A stretch of DNA of 64,000 nucleotides, taken from the NCBI GenBank assembly GCA_037576215.1, contig JBANDB010000014.1, positions 1,860,001 through 1,924,000 of the forward strand. The letters run 5' to 3'. Shown one piece after another: positions 32,501 to 44,567 of this stretch. Position 1 is the first letter of the stretch. Each line of letters starts with the position of its first letter. The stretch comes from Armillaria gallica. Taxonomy: Eukaryota; Basidiomycota; Agaricomycetes; Agaricales; Physalacriaceae. The notes below the pieces were generated by a model. That model was given only the letters and a program-made list of their open reading frames with translations. It did no database searches and was not told the origin of the DNA. The translations under genes and the position numbers were made by a program.

Positions 32501-35500
32501 ATTTCGACGCCAAGTTGACCGAGATGAAGGAGTTGTTTGACGACGGATATTCGAGATGGTTCGCAAATTACTTGGTGGATCAACGAATCAGTTCAGAACC
32601 AAACAATCATGGCCTCTACCTGCGTTTCCTTGAAGCATTGGAATCCAAGCCGCTAACGAAGTTCATCCTTCATGAGACATTTGTCAAGTCAATGAGCATG
32701 CTTAACTCGGAGCGATCGATGCAATCGGGGACCGAGCGGAATACCCTCAAAAACGTGGGGTCGTGGCTAGGCTCAATCACTTTGGCTCGTGATATTCCCA
32801 TCAAGCACAAAAACCTGTCGTTCAAAGACCTCCTCCTCGAGGGCTATGAAAGCGGGCGACTAGTCGTCGCGATACCCTTTGTGTGCAAAACACTCGAGGG
32901 ATGCTCCAAGTCCAGAGTCTTCAAACCTCCGAACCCGTGGCTGATGGCTGTAGTCAGTCTTTTGGCAGAGTTCTACTTCTTTGCGGAGCTGCGGTTGAAC
33001 TTCAAGTTCGAAATCGAACTGTTGTGCACTGCACTCGAAATCAACCTTGAAACAATCGAACCTACCACTGTTCTCCGCAACAGGCCAATGACAGACTCGC
33101 TCGCAGGTCCACCACTTCCGGATTACGTTCCCGATATTGAATCCTTGCCCATTGGAGGAGGTTATGACCCTTCAGCGCACTTGGTGCCCGGAGAGTCCCA
33201 AGTCATTCCTCTTGGTCCGACCAGTCCTGCCGATACGCAACGAGTTCTAGGTGCCCATATTGAGTCAATTCTTTCAACGCTTGCCATGCACGTGCACGTG
33301 AACCCTCAGCTTGCCCCCCTACATCTGAACCCTGCGTTCAAGAGGGCCGTCCAGCTCTCTGTTGATCGGTCTGTTCGAGAGGTAAGACACATAATTTTCT
33401 TGCCTTTGTAATGCTCTAACATATGGCCATCAGATAATTTTACCAGTTGTGGAGAGATCTGTCACTATCGCTGGAATATCAACGAGGGAGCTGGTGGTCA
33501 AGGATTTTGCCTCGGAATCAAATGAAGACAAACTTCGAAAGGCAGCCCATCTGATGGGGCAGAAGTTAGCGGGAAGTTTAGCCTTGGTAACATGCAAGGA
33601 GCCACTCAAAAGCAGTCTTGCTGCACATCTTCGTGCATACCTGGCAGAACACGGCTTCCAGGAGGTTTGTTACTGGTGTTGATATTCTGTGTTGATAACT
33701 GACACTCTCACAGGTCGCGCAGCAAGACGCGGTCATTTTGATCCTCGTACAGGACAATTTGGACACGGCCTGTTCTGCGATTGAGAAAGCAGCAATGGAA
33801 CGCGCAGTGACTGACGTCGACGATGCATTCGCTACTGCTTACGAAGCACGTCATCGTCACCGCGAGGTAGGTGCATTTGTTCAGCGATTTTATGTGTGTC
33901 TCATATTCTTATAGTTACGCAATGGTCAAAGTTTCTGGGATCCTACCGTTCCACATACCAACTTCTCAAATTCTTTACCGGACCCGCTTCGAGTCAGACC
34001 AACTGGCATCCAGGCCGCTCAAGTTTCCGTCTATGAGGACTTTGGTTGGTGTCCCATGCCCTCTTTATCTATCGACGCTCACCTCCGTTCAGGTATTGAT
34101 CCAAGGCGGCGCGCAACGAGTCGGCCCAGTTCGACAATTTCTTACAACCCGTATACTCCTTCACCTGCCCCTGATACGCTCATGAGCCAGCCTCAGTACT
34201 TGACACATGAAGAAGCTATGAACCGCTTCACCGTAAGCGTTGTAATGTCTGTTCTCTTTTGTCAATGATCTAATAGTATCTTACAGGTTGTAACCCGTGA
34301 TTTGGAGGCTGTTATGATTCAGATTCCTGTTCAGAACTTTGCCGCTCTGCCACATAACCATGATATTCGTCACCTCGTTCGACAGGTCGTCTTCATCGGT
34401 ATGGAATGTGCTGATCGCCAAAAGACACCACTGTTGCTGTCTCAGAAGATTGTCCAACTACTCTACAAGACGCCCACACAGCTGGGTAGAGATGTATATG
34501 TGACGTTACTTGATCAGCTTTGCCGGACCTACGAGGACGTAGGCAAGGAAGCCATAAACTGGCTTCTGTATGCTGAAGATGAGGTCTGTCTGCCAATTTA
34601 CTTTCTCTTTCCAGAAATTCACTCTTCGGCAGCGCAAATTCAATGTACCGGTCACCGTCACGCTCCTGGGTAGTGGTTTGGTGCCCATCACCTTGCAAGA
34701 CCAACAACTAGCGAAGTCCTTGTTTTCGGATCCCCGACCCAGTTTACTTCTTTTCGCTGCCAGCTTGATTCGGCAGTGTCTGTTTAGTGACCCTCCGATC
34801 CTAACGCAAAGCCAATTTGCCCTATCCGTCGAGATTCTGAGTCAGCTGGCTCAGGCGGGCAGAGCCAACGAAGAGTAAGATGCTCGATTATCAACTGTAG
34901 ACGTGAACTCATGTTAGACACCAGAGTAAACCGGTTACTAGACGATATTGTCGGAACCCGCCGCCCTGTCGGACCTGGACCTGGAACCCCAGCTGTTCCC
35001 CAGCCTTCGGTGAAACCCGAGACAGAGCAGATACGGGAAAAACTCTTTGCCTGGTTCCAACAATGGGTGAACATCTATCAACGCTCTCATACACCGGAAA
35101 AGAGCTTCGTTCCCTTCATCACGCAGCTTACGAAGCAGGGTATTCTCAAGGCCGAAGAGATGTCTTCCCTCTTTTTCAGGGTTTGCGCGGAATCCAGCGT
35201 GAATAACTACCTGAAATGCGTACAGAATAATGATTATCATCACGCATTCCAAGCCCTGGATGCTATGTCGAGGCTTATCTCGTACATGATCAAGTACCAT
35301 GGGGACGCTTCGGGTGTTAATAATGATCAAGCGAAGGTCCATTACCTTACCAAGATCCTCTCCATCTTTGTCCTTGTGCTGGCCAATATGCATGAGGATC
35401 AGGGCGTGGCCTTCCAGCAGAAACCATTCTTCAGATTCTTCTCAAGTCTGATCAATGACTTTCATTCCATGGAAGCGCACTTGGGTACGGCATACTTCCA

Positions 35501-36767
35501 GTTGCTCTTGGCCATAAGGTAAGCGTATCTTCGTTCGTCATGTCAATGATGCTTTGTGCTCATGGCGTTATTCAGTGACGCATTCAGCTCCTTACAACCT
35601 ACTTACTTCCCTGGCTTCTCATTCTCGTGGATGTGCCTAATTTCACACAGACTCTTTATGCCGAAGCTGCTTAAGTCTGAAAATCGCGAGGTATGTGTCG
35701 ATGCGTACTTGAGTTATATACAAAATCTTACTGTCTTCAGGGATGGTCGGCCTTCCATAAATTATTGCTCTCGCTCTTTAAATTCCTTTCGCCATTCCTG
35801 AGAGACGCGGATCTCCAGCATGCCTCTCGGGACCTATACCGTGGCGCGCTTCGCATCCTATTGGTCCTGCTCCACGACTTCCCCGAGTTCCTCAGCGAGT
35901 ACTACTTCTCCCTCTGCGACGCCATTCCTCCCCGGTGCATCCAACTCCGTAACATCATCCTCAGTTCATTCCCTGCTTCCGTCACTTTACCTGATCCTCA
36001 TCTCCGTGGCCAAACATTCGAGTCCATACCGGAGATGGGCATCATACCTCCTATTCTCTCCGAGTTCACTTCCGGACTGAAAAACGGTGATCTGAAAGCT
36101 CTCCTCGACCAGTACCTGCTAAATCGGGGCGCGTCACCGACACTGCTTCCTTCGCTGAAAGAACACATCATGCCGGCGACTACTCCGGATGGGTCCGGAG
36201 AATACTACAACCTATCCCTCATCAACAGCCTTGTGATGTACATCGGTGTTTCCTCTGTCGCCCAAATTAAGTCTCGAAGTGGATCCCGCGTGTTCTCCTC
36301 CACTGATCCTGGTGCGATTGCTTTGCAATACCTAGCTGCCAACCTAGACGTTGAAGGTAAGATTACTTGATCATCGCCTTTACGATATTGAAAACTGTTC
36401 TCAGGCCAACACCACCTTCTAAGTGCCATTGTGCTACATCTGCGTTATCCTAATGCGCATACACATTGGTTCAGCTGCCTACTATTGCACCTCTTCCTAG
36501 AAGTACAGGATGAACGCTTCAGAGAGGTACTGACCAAGGTCCTTTTGGAACGGTTCATCGTCCACCGGCCTCACCCATGGGGGGCTCTGGCTACATTTAT
36601 CGAATTGCTTCGTAACACGGCAAAGTACGATTTCTGGTCGAGGGACTTTATCAACATCGCTCCTGAGGTCAGACTCCTCCTCGACAATGTATGTGTTTCC
36701 CTCGTGCACACCTGTATCCGTCTGACAGTATTGCCAGGTTGCCAAGGCTATCTTCACCCAACCGTAG
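29545..36767 (+). CDS. NOT1: CCR4-NOT transcription/deadenylation complex subunit Not1
   Basis: Central scaffold of the CCR4-NOT complex, which removes mRNA poly(A) tails and controls transcription; product of roughly 2,100 residues. The start at 29545 gives MDNPPTSTTNIHTIVKAQIV. N-terminal HEAT region: GIDTYLHFIRRLIVASQSR; SWANVIKSFDWPDRHGVDTA; FWSTWLNSLYQLRLLDALL. The MIF4G-like CAF1-binding region runs about 32340-33340, with VNNLAPTNFDAKLTEMKELF, VGSWLGSITLARDIPIKHKN and FKPPNPWLMAVVSLLAEFYF. Next is the helical DUF3819 region with RAVQLSVDRSVREIILPVVE (33340-33450), and the C-terminal NOT domain with ELLRNTAKYDFWSRDF. A last exon adds VAKAIFTQP, with the stop at 36765-36767. At least fourteen introns occur; one of 54 nt near 30306-30359 has a length divisible by three and no stop. 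The junction near 30585-30640 keeps frame only with a GTCGTG donor or one extra base. Confidence 0.93.
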
Positions 36768-37277
36768 AATCTTGTCGCTATTCTTCTTGCTATCTCTCTA
36801 CGCATATATATATCTCCTGTCTTAACTGTTTTATTCCGGGTTTTCTTTTGTTCCTCATGCACAGTGTATTGTAACATTATTTGTCACCGTTTTCAAGTGT
36901 TGAAGAGGGTGTGAGAGCTGAGCTTTGATTACGAGTATTCCACGAACCCAATGACCTTGTTTCCAGATTTCCTGGCCACCAAAAGTTGCAGCTTCTGTAT
37001 TCTTTCCACAAAGTAATATATTATTTGTATTCCACTCATTCCCATAGGTTCCTGAGAGACCAATGAAGAGTGAAGGCTACATCATTCTACATCCATCCCA
37101 TCGACATTAAGCTTCATTCTTAGATATGGGCATTTTACACAACTTCGGTATCACTCGCGTTCAGTTTGTACAATAAAAGCAGCTATTTTACATTCCTCGA
37201 AATATAATTTATGGTTCCAGTTAGATGAAATGACCGTCATGTGGCAGGTACGAGGTCCGGAACAAGTTATCATGGGC
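36768..37277. other. Convergent spacer between NOT1 and COX8
   Basis: 510 bases, AT-rich 3' flanks of two converging genes. No RNA gene, coding signal or notable repeat is seen. Confidence 0.55.
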
Positions 37278-37663
37278 TTAAGGATTTTTGATGCCTCCTG
37301 GTCTATACCTTCGAAGGAGAAAGTACAGTTTGGGTTAGTCTCTATCGCCCGCATATTGATGGTGCTCACCATCGCCAGGCAACAGCAATCCAGGGCAGAG
37401 CAAAGCCTGCACCGACATACGACCAGTACTTGATAGTGAACGACTTCTTGTTCAGATAATTGAACGGCAAGTGCTGGTTAGGAAAAACGACGTCTTATCA
37501 GTACTGGTTTGATTGATGGTAGTAAGAAGAGGCATACGTCGACGTGTGTGTGTGGATGCACGTATTGAGGGTTCCAGATAAACCGGCGCTGAACTGGACC
37601 TCGAGAGGAGCGCAGTACTTGTGTGGAAGTAGTACCGACGCGAGAGAGAGCGGCGCTAGACAT
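37278..37663 (-). CDS. COX8: Cytochrome c oxidase subunit VIII/VIIc-type small membrane subunit
   Basis: Nuclear-encoded small subunit of respiratory complex IV in the inner mitochondrial membrane. The start at 37663 gives a mitochondrial presequence, MSSAALSRVGTTSTQVLRSS, then RGPVQRRFIWNPQY. After an intron (GTGCAT donor, CTAACCAG end) comes HLPFNYLNKKSFTIKYWSYV and the single membrane segment GAGFALPWIAVAWRW. Reading straight on stops at once at 37367-37369. A GTGAGC donor at the stop, a CTAAC branch site and a CGAAG acceptor give a last exon adding YRPGGIKNP, with the stop at 37278-37280. The LPF...K...GAGFA-P pattern fits COX7C/Cox8. The last exon is less certain than the rest. Confidence 0.78.
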
Positions 37664-38551
37664 CAGGGTCCTTTAATTGAGGGTTCTGTACTGAAGGACC
37701 ATCGCAAGAGTTCAGTCCTCTTTTGTAGGCGTCCAAGACAGGGTACGAGGAAAAGACCGGGTAAGAATGCATCAGTCGGTGAACGCTCGAGACAGACTCT
37801 GGAATTGATATCTCCAGAGGATGCGTTTGTCTAGACGAAGTCGAGTGCGATACAGCCGTCGTCATATATCTCAGTTAATGATCCTTACACTAAATAATTG
37901 TCTCAATCAGACGGAACATTATTTAATGCGGGGAACGGGACCCGGGCTTTGACTTTTTGATGAGACCACAGCTCGGTAGGTTCCGAGGAATGCAGACGAA
38001 TCATCTAGCCTTGACATCCAGACTCTGCGTGAATATAAACATGAGATCATTGTCAGGGTAAAGCACAGGTGAAGCGCCCGCTCATGGTATGTGCTCAACA
38101 ATTGATCGAGGATATGATGCGCGTACTACTCGCCGGCAAAAAGGTGCGTTCTAGACCTTGATCCTCCAGTAAGAATGCTCCGATTCTCGTAGAGAACAGC
38201 CAAGTCACGTTCCTTTTCAGAGTTGGTAAAATAGCCTAAAAATTTAAACCATAAAGGCCTTCGCAACATGAGCCTCACCCAATATCGAGCCTTCCAAATC
38301 ATAAATGTGATTGTGTTTTGAAACCGCTCAGAGGTTACGGAATATGGACCTACAAAGGACGCTAGATGATAATGATGTTTGGGGGGTGATTGCTTAGCTT
38401 CCTTTCGTATACAAATCCCGATTTCATTATGCATTGATTACAACCTATTACAACGCATTCAAATGCAAAGCGAGGAAAACACCGGAGATCGTCGCACCCA
38501 GACTTCGTAAAAATAAACAATACATTACGTATCGTGCAGTCATAATCATTA
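37664..38551. other. Intergenic: COX8 upstream and PLC-like gene downstream
   Basis: 888 bases. Short frames occur on both strands (for example 102 codons at 38126-38434, minus), but none shows a domain, a targeting signal or plausible exon partners. No tRNA or repeat is seen. Confidence 0.5.
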
Positions 38552-39945
38552 TCAAAAGCCATTGAGCAGGTTGACCGCGTCCATTCCATGACCAATGTTG
38601 ACAAAGTCGAGCATGACGAAGTTGGGGGAAACACCACCAGCCAAACCTGAACAGCCGTAGGCATTGGCAAGGATACTGAAGGAAGATGAACTTATAAAAG
38701 ACTGCTGAACGTCAAGGCAGAAGACTTACGAATTAACACTATTGGTCTTTGGTGCGTCAGGAAGATCGGGAATGAGAACGCCTTCGCCTATGGGAATGAT
38801 GTCGAGGTTCAGATTGTGGTTAAGCATGTTCAAGTGGTCCACCGTCGAAAGAGGACCGGAAATTCTGTTGACGCTGCATGGGAACGTGCTATCGGTCACA
38901 CTGAAAGGTGGTTCCCAAAGCTAATTGGACCATCATTAGAGATACATCGTGATACATGCCAAGGAACTTGCCATCGTGAATTCCGAAAGGATGAAGTCCA
39001 CACTGTTATCGACGCCAGCATCCAAGAAAACGATAACGCGTTTGCCACTGTCGATGAATTGGCCTAGTGTAGGCCAATCCCCACGCTTCATAGGTATCGT
39101 GGGAGGCACATATGCTAAATCGGTTATGCCTAGGATATATTAGTGGACTGAGAGAGGGGGCAATACACATCCATCGCTAACCTGCTTCATCGAATGCGGG
39201 TTTCCATATATTGGTCAACGACAGACCCTCAGGATTGGTGAAGAGGAAGGTCAGAACTTCATTGGGGTTGTTATCCAACCAACCCTTCACAGTCTTCAGG
39301 TAGTCGACAACAAGGCCACCATCAAACAAACTCTTGGGGATAGGGTCAACGACAATCCAACAACGCGTCGGCATACACTTACACAACCTAGCAGGCAATA
39401 TATGATGTGAGTTGTTTCCATGGAGGCACATGCTTGAAGGCTTACTCGTATGGCAAAACTTGAAATCATCACCGTCCCTGTTTCAAATGTCAGGGGATCA
39501 AGTGTAGGGTAAGGCTGTTATGGATACAAACATGTGAGATTGGGCTTGCAACATACGAACACCAAGATCTAATTGCCCGGGAAGATCAACTTCTTGAGTT
39601 CTAGCAACTGACATCGGATATCAGGCACACCGTCTCAGTAACGGATTCCAAAGGAACTTACGAGCAAAAGGGTCGTCGCTGATTGCGAACGAATCATGCG
39701 AGCTCAAGAAAGTGACCTTTCACAGGGTAAGCAAGAAACCCCGTCCGTCGTTTGATCTTCAATACTCACATTTCCATAGCCTCTGTTGCACAGCTCAGAG
39801 TGTCCGTTGCATACAGATGCTCTGTGAATCAAACATATGATTGGCCGCGAAGTTGTGGACCGGAAAACATAACGCACCTCTTCGTAGGCGCCGCTGACAC
39901 TGACAGGCCTATGGAGAAGACTGTGGCGAAGAGAGAGAGATGCAT
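38552..39945 (-). CDS. Secreted PLC-like phosphodiesterase (PI-PLC X-domain type)
   Basis: TIM-barrel phosphodiesterase-like protein, predicted secreted. The start at 39945 gives the signal peptide MHLSLFATVFSIGLSVSAAP. After an intron comes the Cys-bearing ASVCNGHSELCNRGYGNV, then VTFLSSHDSFAISDDPFAR; the His in SSHDSF corresponds to the first catalytic His of the PI-PLC X domain. Further on are DYLKTVKGWLDNNPNEVLTF, LFTNPEGLSLTNIWKPAFDE, TDLAYVPPTIPMKRGDWPTL, GQFIDSGKRVIVFLDAGVDN and SVDFILSEF. The end has ILANAYGCSGLAGGVSPNFV and MLDFVNIGHGMDAVNLLNGF, with the stop at 38552-38554. Many short introns. There are no C2 or PH domains, as usual for this fungal secreted family; the substrate is unknown. 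Confidence 0.85.
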
Positions 39946-40963
39946 CGCGCGAGTGGGCAATGGGAAAAAAGCACGATAGGAAATTGTTATATGAATGACG
40001 CCGTATTATATAGAACTTCGACCCGCGTGGTAGGAACCCATCTTTGGGCACATGCTAATAACTACCACCTGCAAATAGCTTCCCTACCAATTCACATAGG
40101 TGTGAGTTCGTCTGATTCTGTCCCGGCACCGGGCACCAGATGATCAAGTTCCAAATAGCCGTTGAAGGTTGCTATCGGAGACAGCGAGAGATGACATGAA
40201 GACTGAATATCCTAAGAGTGGCGAAAGACACCGAACCAGGCCTCAGATTTTTATGTCCGATCTAACGGGTTACTTCATCGACACTCTACAGAGAATCACA
40301 AGCTGCTCTCAGTGGCTGAGTGTCACACGTAGAATGAATGGAAGCACGTTGGCTCTGAGCACGTTTCAGTAGCAGCACTATATCAATATGTTACAATTCT
40401 TTGATTGATCGCCTTCATAAGTTCATAGTCAGATGGTATATACTTGCATCGAAGTAGAACGTACAAGTGCCTGTCCAAACGTCATGGGTTCTGAGCATGC
40501 AACATCTACTGTGCCGTACATGCTCCGCCGCAGCACACATATCTCTCGCCAGAAGAAATTCGAAGGAGAAGAGGAGAATATTCTGATTTACTGTCTTCCA
40601 AGCTGTCAAGTCTAAAAGAGCCTTGCGCATTCACCACCAGGAAGGGAGCTCGAGCGGCCAACGACTTGAAAAGCCAATCCTACCCAGATTGAGTTAAGAT
40701 TCGACAAGTGCAGCAAACAAGACAAAGGTCGTCTAGTTGTCAAGCTCCCAGCAATCCAGGGTCGAAGATTGAAGGTGTAGACCGCCGAGGTGAAGAAGAG
40801 GGTTAATCTCACACAGCCACACAGGTTATCTAGGACGGCAAATGCCGGTCATTTAATCTTATCTTAACCCCTGACCCAAAGCAGTAACTTTGCATTTTCC
40901 TGCGTATCACTGTCCGGCACAAGTACAAATGGTACAATACAGGCTTTACTATCTACCGTCACC
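39946..40963. promoter_or_regulatory. Divergent promoter region of the PLC-like gene and histone deacetylase
   Basis: 1,018 bases between two start codons. On the minus strand a TATA-like CTATATAATA at 40004-40013 sits about 60 bases before the PLC-like start. No coding signal, tRNA or repeat is seen in the rest. Confidence 0.45.
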
Positions 40964-42980
40964 ATGTCGCGTCGCAGAGTCTCCTACTACTTCGACAGTA
41001 CGTTGCCTTGCCTTCTCTCTTCTTATCCAGGTTCCTAATATATTCCTCCGGTGTCCAGGCGACGTCGGAGCATACACCTATGGGTATGGCCATTCAATGA
41101 AGCCGCACAGAATACAAATGACCGTTCGTGGAGACATCCTTGCTTCTCTGTTCATGGCTGACGACAGCGACAATATAACAGCACGAGTTGGTAACGAGCT
41201 ACGGGATGCTGGAGAAGATGCATGTCCTAGTATGTCGGTTCATCTTGCTCCCTGTTCGTAAACCTCACCATTCGCAGAAACCCCCACGCTGCTCGCCAAA
41301 ACAGATGACTGCCTTCCACACCGATGAATACATCCACTTCCTTAGCAGGGCTGCTCCAGAAATGACCCAAGAGATGAACCCACAAATCACTCAATGTGCG
41401 CCGTCCTCAGCCCGTTTTACGTGTATTCTCAAAATTTCCAGTTCTTGGATACCCCGACGATAATCCCCCGTTCGACGGCGTGTTTGAATTTTGCTCCATT
41501 TCTGCCGGTGGTTCAATAGGTTCGACAGCATCCTCATTTACGGTTAGGCAAAGCTGACAGACTGTAGCCGCGGCACGTAATATCGCATCTGGAGCGTCCG
41601 ACGTGAGGTCTAATGCTCCTCTTCTTCTACCCATAATCTGAGCGTGCTTGTGGATTAGATTTGCATTAACTGGGCAGGCGGTCTCCATCATGCCAAAAAA
41701 GCAGAAGCCTCCGGCTTCTGCTACGTCAATGACATCGTCCTGGGCATTCTAGAGCTCTTGCGCACCTACTCAAGAGTCACCTACTTTGATATTGATTGTC
41801 ATCGTAAGTTTTTCTCTATTTACTACTCTCGTTCTCATAATTACGTCGAAACAGATGTTGAGTCCCTTCTTGGCGTTTTATATATTTCCTCACATCTTTC
41901 AGGGAGACGGCGTCGAGGAGGCTTTTCTATCAACCGAACGTGTCATGACATGCAGTTTTCATAAATCCGGCGCGTTCTTTCCTGGGACAGGGCTGCGTTC
42001 AGACCAAGGGAAAGGGAAGGGCAAGGGCTATGCAGTCAACGTGCCTTTACACACTGGCCTCACAGACGACTCTTTCAAGAGCATATTCGAACCGGTGTGT
42101 TGCATACTATATTGCTACTTCGCATACCAACTCTGTTCTCTGAAGGTTGCTTCAAAAATTCTGGAGGTATTTCAACCTGCCGTGGTTGTTCTGCAATGCG
42201 GTGCCGATTCGCTCTCTGGAGACAGATTGGGTTGCTTCAACATATCAATGCAGGGACACGCGAACTGCGTCAAGTTCTTCCGAGATAGAAACATCCCGCT
42301 CATTCTACTAGGTGGAGGAGGTTACACTATCAAAAATGTTGCGCGAACATGGGCGTACGAGACGGCGTGCGCATTGGGCATCGAGGATACGCTTGGAGAT
42401 TTTCTTCCCTGGCACAATCACTTTGAATGCTTTGGCCCACGTTATCGTTTAGAAGTGGCTACTCACAACGCGGATGACGAAAACCTGAAGGACAACTATC
42501 TTGACCAAGTCAGGTGTGCAAGTCTAGAACTATACAGCTTTTTCCAGCACATTCATCATATCGCAGGACGAACGTTCTAGAACAGATATCTAGGCTCCCG
42601 TGTGCGCCATCAGTAGGGATGCATGACGTACCTCGAGAGGATGTTGGAACACATCTGGGAATGGTATTTGATGACGATGACATGGATATCCGGGACGATC
42701 TAGATAGGCAACTTTATGGTGGGTGACTCTTTAGTATCGCGCCTCCTGCTCTTAATTGTGCATAGAACACGCTAGGGACGCGTACAACCAAATTCCAACA
42801 TCAGGTTCTGAAGAGGAAGACTCCGATGGCGCGTCGACGTCGTACTCTCACGCCTCACCATGGCCACCTCGACATAAGCGCATGAGTATTGTCACGAACG
42901 AGTGGCATACACTGCCTTCACAGAACCCGGTTTCCTCGATGACCAAACGCCGGTTCTTTGCTAGCACTGGCATGCCATAA
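40964..42980 (+). CDS. HOS2: Class I histone deacetylase, Hos2/HDAC3-like, with a 2-nt exon
   Basis: Zinc-dependent lysine deacetylase acting on histones in the nucleus. The start at 40964 gives [12 protein letters not shown], then [36 protein letters not shown] and [19 protein letters not shown]. After splicing come [20 protein letters not shown] and [20 protein letters not shown] with the paired active-site His. Then [16 protein letters not shown] holds the zinc-binding Asp and His; its second His exists only if the 2-nt exon at 41855-41856 is used. Later parts are [29 protein letters not shown] and [20 protein letters not shown], with the catalytic Tyr. The end, [18 protein letters not shown] and an acidic tail stopping at 42980, favours Hos2/HDAC3 over Rpd3. 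About eleven introns. Confidence 0.92.
41855..41856 (+). other. 2-nt exon in the histone deacetylase
   Basis: The upstream exon ends CAT-C at 41803 and the downstream exon starts GGA-GAC at 41903. Direct joining is out of frame. Within the 99-base gap, AG-AT-GT at 41853-41858 splits it into two typical introns of 51 nt (41804-41854) and 46 nt (41857-41902). The dinucleotide AT completes CAT, the second His of the conserved CHHGDG motif. Confidence 0.7.
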
Positions 42981-43209
42981 AGTATCTTGGTTATCGTCGG
43001 GAAACCCCTTTGTACATACATACCTACTGACACGAGAAATCTAATGTATATACGGCTTTACATTGAGCATTTATCGCAACTTCTGAATCGGGCAGTCTCG
43101 ATCATCATAGAAAAACGGAGTCAGGATTCGTATGCAACCTTAAGTGAGTCAATGACCGTCATCAAGTCGCGTCCGAATTTTGAGTGTCATTGCATCTCTC
43201 CTTTTGACC

Positions 43210-44466
43210 ATGACTCCGATCCTGATTGATGGTAGCGTCTTGGAGGGTGGCGGTCAGATTCTACGAAACTCAATCTCGTTATCGTCGCTGCTATCCAAGC
43301 CAGTGTCAATACACAAGATACGCAATGGACGAAAGCCCCCTGGATTGAAAAATCAGCACAGAACTGGTGCGTTTTATTATGTCTATAGCAAGACAGAGTT
43401 CCTGAAAAAATTGCAGGTCTGGAATTAGCAGCAAGTATCGCGTCTGCAGAGCTGAGAGGAGCGACGAATGGCTCTACCGAAATCGACTTTGTTCCAGGGA
43501 CACTGCGGCTACCAGGACACTTTACTGCAGACTCTGTTACCGCTGGTGCAACGACTCTTATGCTTCAGATTGCTCTCCCCATACTGTTGTTCTCCCATCA
43601 ATCAGCACCATCGTCCCTCACACTCAAAGGCGGCACAAATGCATCGCATGCACCACAAATGGACTGCACCCAGCACATCTTCTTGCCCTTTGTCCGAAAG
43701 CACTTTGGTATTGATGCTACACTCGAAATCAAACGCCGTGGATACCACCCCAAGGGTGGAGGGGAAGTGCACGTCCAGGTGTCTCCAATGGCGGACAAGA
43801 TTAGAGCCCTCACACTCGTAGAACGCGGTAGTGTCAAAAGCATCAGAGGTGTCGCACATCTTGCCGGTTTGCCCAGCCATATCGGCAAGGGCATGGTCGA
43901 AGGCGTCAAGGGTTACCTGGCTGGCAACCCGGATCTCGACGGCGTTCCCGTTGAGATCGAGAGCAAGCGGGAGAGGAACGATAATACCGTCGGGGCGGGA
44001 AGCGGGATTGTTTTGTGGGCAGAACTTGAGGGCGGCGGTATCGTTGGAGGCGATGCATTGGGAAGGAAGGGGCTTGACGCGCAGGCTGTCGGTCGTCTGG
44101 CTGCCGAGTCACTGATACGTGGTCTGTCTGCCGGAGGTTGCGTTGATGAGGTGGGTGTCGTTTCAGACTCTTTATCACCTGCTTAACTTCAATCCGTTAC
44201 CAGTGGCTTCAAGATCAGATCATCATTTTCATGGCCTTGGCAGAAGGAACGTCCGAGATCAAGTGCGGCAAAGGAGAGCTTGAATTGCATACAAAGTAAG
44301 TGACCCTTTGGACCAGACAGGTTCGTAGAAACTTAGATCCCTTAGGACTGCAATATGGGTTGCTCAGCAACTCACGGACGCCAAATTCGAAGTAGAGTTA
44401 GATTCGTCAGGATGTACAGTAATTCGGTGTCGAGGCATCGGCTACTCCTTGCAAGGAAATAAATAG
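43210..44466 (+). CDS. RTCA: RNA 3'-terminal phosphate cyclase
   Basis: ATP-dependent enzyme that converts RNA 3'-phosphate ends to 2',3'-cyclic phosphates. The start at 43210 gives [20 protein letters not shown], the family signature. Then come [59 protein letters not shown] and [20 protein letters not shown]. After an intron the C-terminus has [20 protein letters not shown] and [20 protein letters not shown], whose His is a candidate for the adenylated catalytic residue. The stop is at 44464-44466. The EGGGQ and PKGGGE motifs and the catalytic-type C-terminus favour RtcA over the non-enzymatic Rcl1 paralogue. Three introns and an intact frame. Confidence 0.92.
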
Positions 44467-44567
44467 ATGAATTAACCTTGAGTAGCGACTTCCTCGCAAA
44501 AGCTAAAGATAGATCCAACGCTGTATACGGTACATATAAGAGGACATAATGTGGTTTCTGTCGTGTT

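Noticed and set aside
38126..38434. 102-codon minus-strand frame with a hydrophobic stretch
   Set aside because: No family resemblance, no consistent splice partners, and AT-rich intergenic composition.
41407..41691. Minus-strand open frame in the middle of the histone deacetylase, suggesting a local inversion
   Set aside because: The plus strand can be spliced with normal signals into [24 protein letters not shown] and [12 protein letters not shown], so no inversion is needed.
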